A stretch of DNA of 64,000 nt from Mycteria americana (Eukaryota; Chordata; Aves; Ciconiiformes; Ciconiidae): positions 108,817,756 through 108,881,755 of the forward strand of contig NC_134366.1 of assembly GCF_035582795.1 (NCBI RefSeq). The letters are read 5' to 3'. Position 1 is the first letter of the stretch, and each line of letters starts with the position of its first letter. Both the position numbers and the translations under genes were made by a program. Below, in pieces: positions 39,298 to 51,500 of this stretch. The notes beneath the pieces are model-generated. The model had not been told where the DNA came from. It did no database searches and saw only the letters and a list, made by a program, of their open reading frames with translations.

Positions 39298-39407
39298 TGG
39301 ATCATTTTCCTCTCTCTCAGGTGCAGAGGCCCCTGTGCATGGGTCCTGTTGGTCCTTTTATTGTAATCTGGGTTTATTTTGCCCTCCAGATTCTCCTCTT
39401 CCACTGC
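39298..39407 (+). repeat. Unidentified interspersed repeat, copy 1 (110 bp)
   Basis: About 80% identical by eye to 40467-40575. The shared core is CTCAGGTGCAGAGG and CCTTTTATT with conserved spacing. The strand is arbitrary. It may be a fragment of an LTR, since the minus strand carries AATAAA-like motifs, but the family is not recognised. Confidence 0.7.
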
Positions 39408-39528
39408 CTGCTTCTCTTCTAGTCTCTGCAGGGGGTACAGCATGTGAGGGTAGAAAGAATTCCCACCAGCACTGGTTGATCAAAATGCTTTTCCAATATA
39501 AACAACCTAAAACAACCATGGGGAAACT

Positions 39529-39556
39529 TATGGGGGGGGAAAGAAAAAAAAAAAGA
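39529..39556. repeat. Polypurine tract (G8 then A-rich)
   Basis: A G run followed by AAAG and about 11 A. Simple sequence only. Confidence 0.7.
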
Positions 39557-40466
39557 TTCACTTCCCATAGGGATACTTCCGCTGTTTGGAGTTTGTCAGA
39601 TTGGCAAACATGGTTTCTGCAACTAGTGCTGTAAACTACCACAACCGTTTTCCTTTGAGAAGATATGTTTTTCCAGGAACTTTTCTGCTCTAGAACTGTG
39701 GCCTAATGCTTCCATAAAATACCTTACTACATGGTATAGAGGAAGTACGAAAGATGATAGAAGCATATAATTTGTGATATAAATCTACTTTCTTTCAAAT
39801 ACCTACTATTTACTCAATTAGATGGTCCCAGTTACTTTTCTGGAAGAGACACAAGTCAGCAAAGGAGATATATAGCCAAGGATAAGAGAAAAGGCCTGCA
39901 ACAAAATTCTTTTTCTCAGCCTTGCAGTGAACGCACGTAACACTAAGCAGATGATACCAGATAGTAAAGCATAACTCTGCAAAAAAAACCCCAGGGAGAC
40001 AGACAACATGACTTCCAGCTGTTCAGTGCCTTTACCAAACCTTGAGAAAGTTGTAACGACAGAAAAGTTTTTTCACAAGACAGCAGAACAGGGTCACCTT
40101 TGCTTTAACCTAGGAGAATTGTTGCTTTTCTGATAACAGTAAATCGAGAGTAGAAAAGAATAACCAGAAGGGGCATTCCTGCAAGCTTTGCCATCTAATC
40201 AACCCTTCAAGCAAAGATGGCCACCATCACTGCCCAAATTTTTCATGTGATATAGCTCAGGACACCTGATGGCCGCCTGCTACTTTGAGGTTGTCACCCT
40301 TTAATCATCAGCAGCTGCATCTAGACCTGTTTTGATGGCTAATCTCCTAACTCCTTGAGAAGTCCATGTTGTTCAGTTAACCCATTTTGAACTTCATCCC
40401 TTGTAGGCCAGTAGAAGCCCTGCTTTTGTAGAAAAAGCTCCTATCTATAACTGTTCTTTCTCCTTA

Positions 40467-40575
40467 TGGATTGTTTTCCTGTCCCTCAGGTGCAGAGGAC
40501 TCTGTGCCTGGCTCCTGCTAGCCTTTTATTATAGTCTGAGCTTATTTGGCTCTCCATATGCTCCAGTTGCACTGC
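40467..40575 (+). repeat. Unidentified interspersed repeat, copy 2 (109 bp)
   Basis: Second copy of the block at 39298-39407, in the same orientation, 1.17 kb away. The flanks of the two copies do not align. Confidence 0.7.
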
Positions 40576-43500
40576 ATATTGTCAGCTGTTTCCTGCTAGC
40601 AACTATATTTCTTATTTACATCAGGTGTGCTTTGAAATTTGAAATGTCCTGTGTTCAGTGTACACAACGTAAGAACATGAGAATCAAATAGCACTAATAT
40701 AACGTTGTCAGCAGTTACGCTATGGTATCCAAGGTATGATTAGGGGATACCCCCAGGCTAAGATACTGGTTGGCAAAGGCTGAGTTCAGTCAACCTCAAT
40801 CTTATATGCTAAGCACAACTGCACCGTCTGTGTGCTACTGGAAGCCTAATGATGCATCTCCTGTGCATTCGTCACAGCAGGAACCTTATCTCTAGGTTAC
40901 AGGCAAGGAATCAAATGAAGAGGTTTAGCAACTTCTAGGCCGGCAATGTCCCCACGGGGTGTTTGCAGCCTCGCGAGGGGCTCCTTGGGAAGTGGCACGC
41001 TCCAGGCTGCTCCCCTTCCCGGGAGCGCCTCAAGACCAGGCTGCCCTTCCGAGCACTCTGGCCATGAGTGTGAGTAGTCAGCCGAGCAAGCCTAGACTGT
41101 TACTGCTTTTACTGCTCATATCTGGTTTAAAATCTTTGTCTTTAAAAGAGATACTGGAAGTTTCTTCACCCAGTTGCCACCAGTTAATTACACTTAAGTG
41201 AGCGAGTTAAACATTCACATCGGCATTATGTTAACAACAACATTAGCATCTGCTTATTTATCTGTATGCCTCATTAAAAGTAAGCAAATAATTATTTCCA
41301 AGAGTGTATTGCAGCCATTTACCTACAACAAGGTGTGTTAATGCTACCAGAGAGGGCTCACATGGGCTAGAGGCAGGAGTTGTCTAGAAGCCACACTGAG
41401 CCCGAGTAGAGTAACTAGGTCACACGGCAAGCCTATGCTTATCAGCAAGGACGCATTTGCTTCTGCTCAGGTGCCAGGGCAAACGGCCCCGGGAAAGCAA
41501 AGGCCTCACACGCATCTGCCTCGTTTGCTGCAATGAGCTTTCCTGGTTTGCTAAGTGAGTTTTGCCACGTGTATGCTGTTCTTGACAGCTGCCCGGCAGA
41601 GAAGCATCTAAATAGCTCTGAAGGCAAATTGTGTCCTTTAAAGGCCATTCTTGTTGCTCTGCCTTGAGAGGACTCAGCTAATGGAACTAACAGATTAAGT
41701 CCGGGATACTGCAGCCGAGTAGCGTTTGCCCTGAATAGCTGGAGTTTATAGTTAGAAAAGCAGTGCTGGCTTTGTTAATCTTTTCTGTGAATTCATAGCT
41801 AAGCAAATGTACGGGGCCCAGGGAATTAGTGCCCTGCCCTACAGAAGTCCGTGTGAAACGATGTACTCTAGGAGCGAAGCTATGGACAAGTATGGAGACC
41901 TTCTATTAAAGGTTTTCATCTTATCAGGATACCAACTTTTTGCTATGAACACCATAGGTAGCCTTGGCCTGGAAGTTTGAAGACAGATGGTCTGAGCAGC
42001 TCATCACTGCCTTGGCTTAGGTACCAGAGCTGGGACATCGGGGTGAAGCACTTCTTGCAGGAGACCTGGATGCAGCCCTACATGTGAAAGGCAATGGCCA
42101 AGGACTTTGAAGGAGCCTGAATTTCCCCATATGCCTTCACGCCTACTTTGGTACATCTAAATAAGTTACTGATGGCAGGGCAGTTTTACAGTGCAGATTA
42201 ACTCAGAGATGTGAGTAATTGACACCTGAGATGGTACTGGCTTCTCAGCTAACACCACACAGCAACAAGAGCACCTCAGCTCCTCTAAGAATGTAGAAAA
42301 GGTACATTAATGAATCCCAAAATTAATTATAAGTAACAGAATGGAAATAAGTAATACAGCATTACCACCACCTGGGATTTAAGACAGGGTACTAATATTA
42401 TCAAATATTATAAAAGACTAGCTCACACTGTCTAAAAGTCTGGCGTAGGACCAGGGAGCACTGTTAACTGGAAAAAAGGTAATCGCTGTTAACATCTGAC
42501 ACGTGTTCCTCCTCTGAGCTTTCTGCTCAGTGCAGCTTTTTTGAAGAGATGAAACAAATTTTGTCAACTAAACTTTGGCCCTTCAGGGCCACTTACTCAC
42601 CTGCCATGGAGTACCTTGACCGAGGACATCCTTTGGGGGCCGTTTTGAAGCAGAACAATTTTGTCTGCTTAGCTCTCTCCTTCCCCTATGTGGTCTCTGC
42701 AGGAGGTGGAGTGTCGTGGCTGCTTCTCCAGGCACCCTTCTACAGGGGTTTAACTTCACAGCTGTGTGTGATCCGAGAGGAGTTCCCCCCACCATTACCC
42801 TAGAAGGATTAATAACAGTTAAAGGGTATTCGAAGTCAGTGGTGAATCTGCGGCCTTTGGAAACCTCTTAGCACAGAGAGGCCTCGGATGAAGTGGGAGA
42901 GATTTCATATTTTGGCTTTTGTATGCTGCAGTGGGTATGCTTTTGTATCAGAGAACGATCATCACGGTGCAAGGTGAAGGAAGCAGGTCAACTTGTTTCC
43001 ACCAGCCCTATCAGCAGTAACAGATAATAGACCAGTCTGTGGATGCTGTAGAAATTAAGCCCGCTTATGTCCTTGATGCCTCCTCTTCCCAATTCAGGAG
43101 TAACAGCCTTCCATAATACTGTGAAAAAGGACCTCGGTGCATTAACGTGTTTGCTGGCTCTCCATGGTGCTTTAGTGGTGCCCTTGGAACACGTTTACTT
43201 AACCTTCCTGGCTGTAGCTCTGGTCGGGCTGAGGCTGAACGTTTAAAGCAACGTGCGATGAGCCACATGTACAGGGCTGCAACGATTTCCCCCTCCGTGG
43301 TCAGCCAGATGCTGAGAGTACCTACCACAGTCGTCGTCAGTCTTCAACAAGCGTCTGAAGGTCTGGTAGGAAGAGGTTAAGAGAAAAAGAGTCTGAAATC
43401 CTCCCAGCCAGGCAGCTATCTGCACGCTACAGCGCCTGGCACGGCAGTGACCCTCATCTAATTTGGCATCCCTGGAGCAATACCTTTTAAATGCCATTAC

Positions 43501-45498
43501 TTCAACAATAATGATGTTGATGTTTAATGGACAAATGATCCCAGGCAAAATAACATAGTAGATTTCATAAACTAAGGCAAAGCTTTAAGAGAACAAGCCA
43601 GACATGAATGTTTCTTCAGCACAGAGGTTAAATGGATTTTCTGACCGAGCAGGCCTGCAAAATGACCTCACGGCGACGTCTTTCCAGGATCCACACTGGG
43701 ACCCCATGTGTCTGGTTTGCTTCTGCTCAGGCGGGTTTTCACAACTGGCCAACAAATACACACCTCAAGCGGATTTGCCTTTTTATGATCTTCACTTGAA
43801 ATGCAGAAGAGGAGGAGATCCTGACCCCAAAAGGAAAGGGCCACCCGCTCTGCAAAGGGCCAGCAGCGCAGCAGCCTAAGTAGAGTGCAGACCACTCCGG
43901 CCCCCCAAAAGGAATCCTAACTGGGTTGCCCTCCTCAGGCTGACTTTCTGAGCCCTTACGTGTGCCACGCTAAGCCATCATTCAAGATGGTTTGGGCCCT
44001 CTTAGCCTGTCAATAGTCTTTAATGATAGCCCGAGAAAGCTGCTGTCTGTCCCAGTGGGAGTGGGATACTTTTTTCACTTAAAAATTTTAGTGGTGATTT
44101 CTGTGATGAGAAAATGTATCCAGACAGAACGGCTTGAAATCGTTTTCTTGTTTTACACTGTACACTGCAATGATTATATGAAGATGACTTTGAACAAGTA
44201 GTCCCCTGGGACCTTGATGCTATGTAATCCAAACCCTGTCCTTAATCCACCCCACAACTGCACAGAAACAATTCCAATCAGGCCAAACACAGTGAAAGGA
44301 TGCTTCTCATCTGTATGTCACCACCTAGTCTCGCTATATTTTGCAGTTATTTAATGCTTTACACACTTTCTTTCAAAACGTTGCACATGCTTATCCCTCT
44401 CCAGGGATAGTAATGGAGGCCAGCTCAGCAATCTGCTGGTTGCAAGCAGCAAGCAGGAGCCCAGAGCTGAGATGAAATTGTTCATGTCAGGTTGCTTTTG
44501 GAACCCCTGGGTTGTTATAAATCTGTTATAAGGTGGGATGCTCTCCCAAAATTGGTTTTTGTGAGAGCAGCTCACCTTTGTGAGTCATGGTACCCAGCGG
44601 CTGAGGGGCACGTGGGATTTGCAAGTGCTTATTACAGAATTTCCTCTGAACTCTAAGACTCGAAACATATTTTGTGTTTTTCTGGTCACACCCTGGGAGC
44701 AGTCACCGAACAAGGCTGTAAGAACTCAGGGCAGGGACGTCTTTCCTGGGGTGTATTGATTCAGGAGCTGGCACAACAAGGTTTTCAAGCCTAATTTAAT
44801 AATTACTTGCTACTAATAATTACCACCTGTGCACTAATAATCATGTAGGATAGCTTTAACAATCGGTTGGTCCGAAAGGTGCTCTTAATGCCAGGCACCC
44901 TGTTTACTCAGGGGCTCTACCCAGCAGCGCTGCCGAGCTCCCTGGCCACGTGGCCGGTGGGTATGTGCCGCCTAGTCCTGCAGCTGGGGAGAAGGGATGT
45001 CAAAGCCTTCAGCCTTGCCAATGGCAGGAATTGGCTGCTGGAGCGGGCTGGACCAGACTCGGAGGCAGCCAGCTATTCCCAGCTTCGCAGTGGCTCCACG
45101 GTTCCAAACCATCGAAATTAAATGTCGGTCTGACTGAGTTGCTTACACCAGAAATGCTAAATTACAGTGTAAAGCAAACCTCCAGAAGACTCAAATTGCT
45201 TAGAGGGTAATTTTACTGTGTCTCTGGCATCCTGTGCGTGCTTCCATCATGGGTCTCCCAATAAGACATCCCTGTTGGGTTTTGTTTGATTGAAGAGTAC
45301 GTGCAACCTCAAGGTAAAATAAATACGCACATGCTTAGATGCTATACAGAAATTCTGGCATTTAATCTGTGCACGTGTGTTAATATATTTGCATATACAC
45401 AGCCACTACGTGTAGCAATGTGTGACTGATGTAAGTTGCCCCCAGAAATTTGGGGTTGTCTAATTCAAGTTACAACCGAATTTTAGATTCCTGCCCAC
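40576..45498. other. Intergenic, no gene recognised
   Basis: A CpG-moderate stretch lies at about 40940-41060. The block 41150-41310 is AT-rich with TTAATTACA and CATTAAAAG motifs. Frames up to about 100 codons look random. No RNA gene or named repeat is recognised. Confidence 0.5.
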
Positions 45499-45560
45499 GA
45501 AGCCCTGTGGCACACCCCAGGTGTTACCGGCACTAATGCCTCCTTGGCACACAGGGCTTC
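45499..45560. repeat. Inverted repeat, 11-bp perfect arms
   Basis: GAAGCCCTGTG (45499-45509) and CACAGGGCTTC (45550-45560) are perfect reverse complements separated by 40 bp. Confidence 0.7.
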
Positions 45561-48500
45561 AAAAGTCAGAGGTAGGTGCTCTCAGCCCAAACTGCACCCA
45601 CTGGGAAGTGTTCCTGAGCCAGGAAAGTCTGGCAAACCTGCAGGTTGTGGCTCCATCCCCATACCGATGTAAGCAGAAGTATTAATCTGTTTTAGCAAAA
45701 CAGGCTAAATAAGGTAGATAAGAAACCAGGAAAAATTCTGGAACACATGATTTATCTTGACATCAGGGTAGGAATAAAGCACATCTCTCATTACTGCTAA
45801 CCGTCAGCCTTTAAGAACCTCTGTCCTGACTTTTCCACATATGCTCTTGGACTACAAATTAGGAGCTTGCTTACAGCGATGCTCAAGTGTGTTCTGTAAA
45901 ATATTTACTCCAAGTTCGATCAGTTAGGAGCAACTGGAAGGTATTAACATGGCATTTGCAGCATTAACTGAACACTCTAGCCCCAGTCCAGAAAAGAGCT
46001 TAAAGCTCGTGCCACTGAGCTGCAATCTCTGGCCAGCAAGTTAAAAAAGTTTTTTAATTCTGTTGTGCCAAACCGGGGCTGAGCAGCCTCCGAGCTGGGT
46101 ATGCAGCAGTAACGCTGCCGCCGTGCCCAGCTGCTTCCCCGACACCTGCAACCCCTGCGAGCCCCGTGCATCTCCCTTCCTGCCAGGCCAGGGTCATTTG
46201 GGAGCCCTCTGGAGAAGAGCTTTGTGGAGAGCAGGGAAAGCAAGTGAAAAGGGTAAACCTTGCTAATTCTTCACCAGTTTTTCTGTCGGTTTAACACTGG
46301 CTCCCAGCGTTCATACAAGGTGGGACGAGAGCAATGAAAGCCTCGTGATTAAGAACCAGTTCTTGGCCCATTGTAATTATCTGAGCTAGTCTCTTGGCTT
46401 TCACTGCTCCTTCATCTCCAGTTATGAAAAAAGCAGCCCTCATTATGGCTGCTCAGCATAGCTTCTGTAAATGCAGCTTTATTATCCTTCAGCATCATTT
46501 ATAAATAGGAAACAAGGGAACCAAATTGCCTATTCTTAAAGGAGAGAAGCACAGAATAAAAAGGAGAGGGATGCAAAGGGACTGGTCGTCTCCTGGAAGA
46601 TGAAGCTGAGGATGGGGTGGGAGGATTCCCGCACCGGTGGGAGACTGGCATGTCGGACTGACATGAGGCAAGAGCCCGGCTTGGCACGGGCTAGGCCCTG
46701 CAAGATGCCACCTTTGCGCTACGGCTGGGTCCAGCCAGGAGATGTTCAGCCACATGCCGTGGGGTGCAGGCGCAAGAGGCAGCTTGTACTGTACTCAAAA
46801 TCATAGAAACATCACCCCTGGCTCTGCCGTGTTGGATAGAAATCTTCCTAGGCTGCTATTAGCAAACAAGTGCATAGCTTGTGAAATAAAGGCTAAGACA
46901 AGCTTAAGCTGATACTTAAAAAGTGTTATCAGCCATGTCCTCCTTGGAAAAAGCTGCACTCTGATCAACGTAGCTCTAGCTGGCTGAATGCAGCACGGTG
47001 ACGTTGCTTTTCTGTATTCAAAGAGAAAGCCAGAAAAAGTCCTGGCAAAGTTATGAAAAGCTCTATCAGCCCCACAGAGCAGCGTAGAAGCCTGACTATG
47101 GCACACAGTGATTTAAATATACTGCGTTTAACTGCGATTGCAGATCATAAAGGGGTGGCTGTGCAGCCCACTGCAGGCACAGCGATATATTCCAGCCAGG
47201 AGCAAATGCCCAAAATCTGTCCCCACTGCGGCGCTGCAGGCGTATGTTCTACAGGCGGCATTTTCAGCACATCTCCCTCCGTGTTGCTCCGTGTGTTCAC
47301 CCTTGCAAAACCTCTAATTTGTGCATGAAATGGCTATTTCCTTGAGTGCCATGAGGCAATCGCATCTGATTTTCTAATTTGTCGTTTCAAATGCTTGTTT
47401 GCACGAGGAGGCATGTCTGCGGGCAAGGGGCCTTGACCATGCAAGCAGAGATGGCCACACATCTGGACTGCGGGATTTAAAGAGCACTGGCAAAATAACA
47501 AACCTCATGAAAAGGCTTCAAAAAATAGCATGACCTTTAAGTGGCAGCATTACCAATGGAAAACATAAAGGGAAGGAAACGGGGAGTCATTTAATTTGAG
47601 TTGATTCTCAAATATAATGTAGTTTATTTGAAGTTAGTTTCATTTAATGTTAATTTTAATTAGCTCACATCTGTTGCAGAGATCCACAGGACCGATTTAA
47701 CCTGTGAACTTTGGCTGCTTTTCCTGGCACTCCTTTATATCAGTTACAAAATCCCACTACGCCGTAACCTACACATCTAATTGCTCCTCTGGGAAAGGAG
47801 CAGGGAGACGACGGCCTACGTGGGATGGACACTGGTTGTGTTGCTTAATGTACAGCTACAAGACGTACAGATTTTGTGCTGGCAAGAAGGAAACAGCTCT
47901 GACATACATGAGACAGAGCCTGCCCAGAGCTATAGTTCATCTTAATATTGCCCTGTGCACAATTTTCTGTAGAAATGAAGATGTGAAAATACTTCCATGT
48001 GGACTGGCTGAAATGTAAAAGAGCTTTGGCCACTGGACTCAGTTCTTTCTTTTCTTGTACGCTTATGACGGGCTGAAGTCTGCTTTTCACACTTGCTCAC
48101 AGTAAGTGAATTTTAAGACTGTGAAGTAGTCCAGACTGGAAAATCACACTGGCGACTTCAATAAGCCAGATGAAGATGATTTTTCGAAGCCAGATTAGAT
48201 TTTTCAAAGCTGATGTTATGCATTGTGATGATTTTGTACGGATTTTGCAGTTTATGGAAATGTTAGCAGAATTGAGATCCGGATGCTCTAAGTACCCTTA
48301 ACGCAACTCTCAAATGACATGTGCAGCAGTTTAAGCTAACCGGTCACTGATTTCCCTCTCTTTCAAAGAACTCCCTTTACTGTAAGAATACTTCATAAAA
48401 ACGCATGTACACATGCCTGTTTATTTAGTGGCTGGGCCTAAAAGTCTCAAACACGACCATGAAACAGGACCAAGACCAGACGAATGGTGCGGTTGCACCC

Positions 48501-51500
48501 ACGATGGGCTTCATCAGCTCTGCACCCAAGCACTGCATTTTACAGCACACTCAGCTTTCGAAGGAGGGTTCCTATGGCAGGCTTATGTGGCCCTTAAAGG
48601 GAAGGCTTTGACATTTAAAAAATTTCCATTTCTTCCTAGATTGAAATCTAAGCCTGACAGACTCATGGGCTAAATGAATTCCATAAGTCCTTTGCCCAAT
48701 GATAAAACTTACCTGAAGCAGAAAATGGAAATGTACAGTGTGCTTTACAAAGCTGATCAAAGATCCCCTGTAAAGTGCTGAAGCAATCAGAATGAATGAT
48801 CTGCTCCCATGGATAGGAAAAGTGGATATTTGAATTGCATCAATTATTCACCACCAATTATTTGTGAGATGTCTTTTATGTCCAGGAGACTGAGAGGCCT
48901 GTCTATGTCTGTTAAAATAAGCCGAGTTTCCTATTATTTTTCTGTGGACACCAAGTTAGCCGTGGTGATGGTTCAAATACAGAGATAAAGGAGCTTGCTG
49001 AGGTTTGGAGCTGACGGCTACCGTGTGGACCCTTCCCTACTAAAACTCAAAAGAATTAACAGCATGGTGGGAAACTGCTCCTTACTGAGCTGGCCTTTTA
49101 AAAAAGGAAAAACAGACAATCTCCTGAAGAAGACAACCATGTACTGTATTCTAACAGACTAATATGTTATTATCCAGCAGAGGATAACACACACAGAGGG
49201 TGCTAACACAAGCCATTTCTTTTTGTTGTTCTTCCAGTAGGGTACGAAACATCTTTGTCACCGACTAATCCATCGCTCTCTTCCCATCCATTTCTACCCA
49301 CACACGACGTGGTTTTGGGGACTTCTGCTTTCCTGTGGTTTTGTCAAACCATTCCTCGCTGCTGAGGAAGAGCAGTGCCCACCTGGTTAACGGGAAGGGA
49401 GCTGGTCCCTCCTCAGTGTTTCTCCACCCTCGGGGACCCCCGTCTGTCTCACCTCGCGCAGGCTTTGGGCTCCTCAAAGCCAGGTGAGCACCTGTGTTGC
49501 TGGCTGGCTTTAAACAGCTCAGCAGGGGAGTTTATAGCCCAGGCTATTGCATTTGTGGTGCCCCTTACAGATTTGAGGTTGAATTTCTTCTCAGTTAACA
49601 TTAATGGGCTTGCGTGGGTTGACATGAGGACAGAATTCGACCTGGGAAACGTCCCACTGTGCAGCCTGAAAGGGTGAATATGAGCGTGGGTAAATCAGCC
49701 AGCTTGCTCACACCGTTGGCCGTAGATGAACCTGAGCTATTTCTGTGACATCTGGGAACAGCCCCTGCTTGACGGCTGCTGTGCCTGGCAGGGATTGCCC
49801 ACAGCATTTCACACGGAGCAGGTACATACAGCATATCCTACCTTGTGAAACAGCCTGGACAGACCCAGCGTCTCTAGAAATGACAAGATGTCCTCTTCCC
49901 AAGCTGTTTGCTGAACCAACCTGTATTTTCTGCGATGCTGCTGTCGGCCAGCTGTGGTTGGCACGAGCAGCGGTTAGCACACATAACCCACAGCTGAACC
50001 CCAGAGATGGATAGTTGCCACCGAGTGATTTAAGACTCCTTAAGCAGAGCAGCAAGAGATCAGAAAAGCAGAGGAAATTCTATTTTGCAAAGCTAAGGAA
50101 AGGCATCGTATAGCTGGGGCGGGAAGAGCAACAGCTAAGAGGTAACAGGAGGTATTGCTGGACACAGGCGCAGGACTAGTAAAGTGATAACAAGTCCCAA
50201 GAACTGAGGAGCTCCGAACCTGCAAACACTTTGGGGCTTGTGACCACTTGGACACAAAGGTGTCAGCCCTGCCAGGTGCCCCTGACCATGAGATGTCCCA
50301 CCTCACAGTGGGGAGATCTGGGGAGAGGGACGAGGTACCACAGCACTGCCTCGCTGCTGCCTGTGCTCACCAAGCTTCTCTATGAGATTATGGGGCTTTG
50401 AATCACTTGCTGCCTGCTTCCCAACTTTATCACTTTGGGAAGATTTCTGTTATCTATTCCACAGGTATCCTATGCTGAAGTGATACACATTTCTGTGTGT
50501 TTATTATGGCATTAGAGCTGAATTTTAATGGGCTTTTTTTCTGATGAAAAGCTGATGAAGTGGCAAAAATCAGCATCAACAAATAGATCCATTGTGAATG
50601 AATTTTTGTTGCATTTTTAATGGAAAACATGAAATGCGGGAAAAAGCTTGAAGTTCAAGTGAGTGTAAAAATCACCCTGCTGGTGTGAACCGCCCCCTCC
50701 TTTGGGAGCAGCGCGGTGCTGAGCCATCAGTCGTGCACTGCTGGTGCTCATCTATAAGGTACTTGACAGAAAACGGATTAGGGAAAAGCCGTGTGGCAGA
50801 TGCCAGGGACTTCTGGCTCCTCAGCTACCTGCTCCCGCTGTGGCCGCAGCATCTCTCTGGGCAGCCCTGGGGGACTCTGTGCTAGGGGAAGAGGCATTTT
50901 GCAGCTTCCTTTGCAAATTCCCTCCAGCTGAGAGGCAACGTCCTCGCCGCTTTTGGGGCCCTTTCCCTGGGTTGCTTTCAAATGTCAGAGGTGCAAGGAA
51001 TTTCCACAGCCTCCTTCCTGCAGCCCCTCGCACACAGCTTTTGCGGGGCTCACGTGGTCAGGAACGGGCTCAGCAACACGGTTTCCCCTGCTCAAGCCCA
51101 AGCAGCGTCTTCCCCTGCCTCCAAAAGCCCAGCAGGATCACGAGGACTCTTAAAAACTAGGAGCGTGGCCACCAAAGTCTATATTTAAGGTGGCAGCAGA
51201 GGACACCCCCAGCACCAGAAACCTCAGAGGCAGTGGAAAGAAGAGGTTGCGGGGAAAGCCTCAGGCATCCCTCAGGGCCATGCCCTTCGCCATCCCTCAC
51301 GGCACCTCTCCACGTGGACCGAAAAGCTGTACACCTCCCCGCTTCGCTGAGCTCGAGCTCTGATGGGAGCCTGGTCAGATTTTAACCAGCAACCCCGAGG
51401 CATCTCCCAAGCGCAGGGGAAGGAGAGCTGCACCACCAGCAGAGTCAACAGAGGTGCCTAAAGGTGTGAATTTAGGCAAGGATGCGTGTTTGGTGATGGG

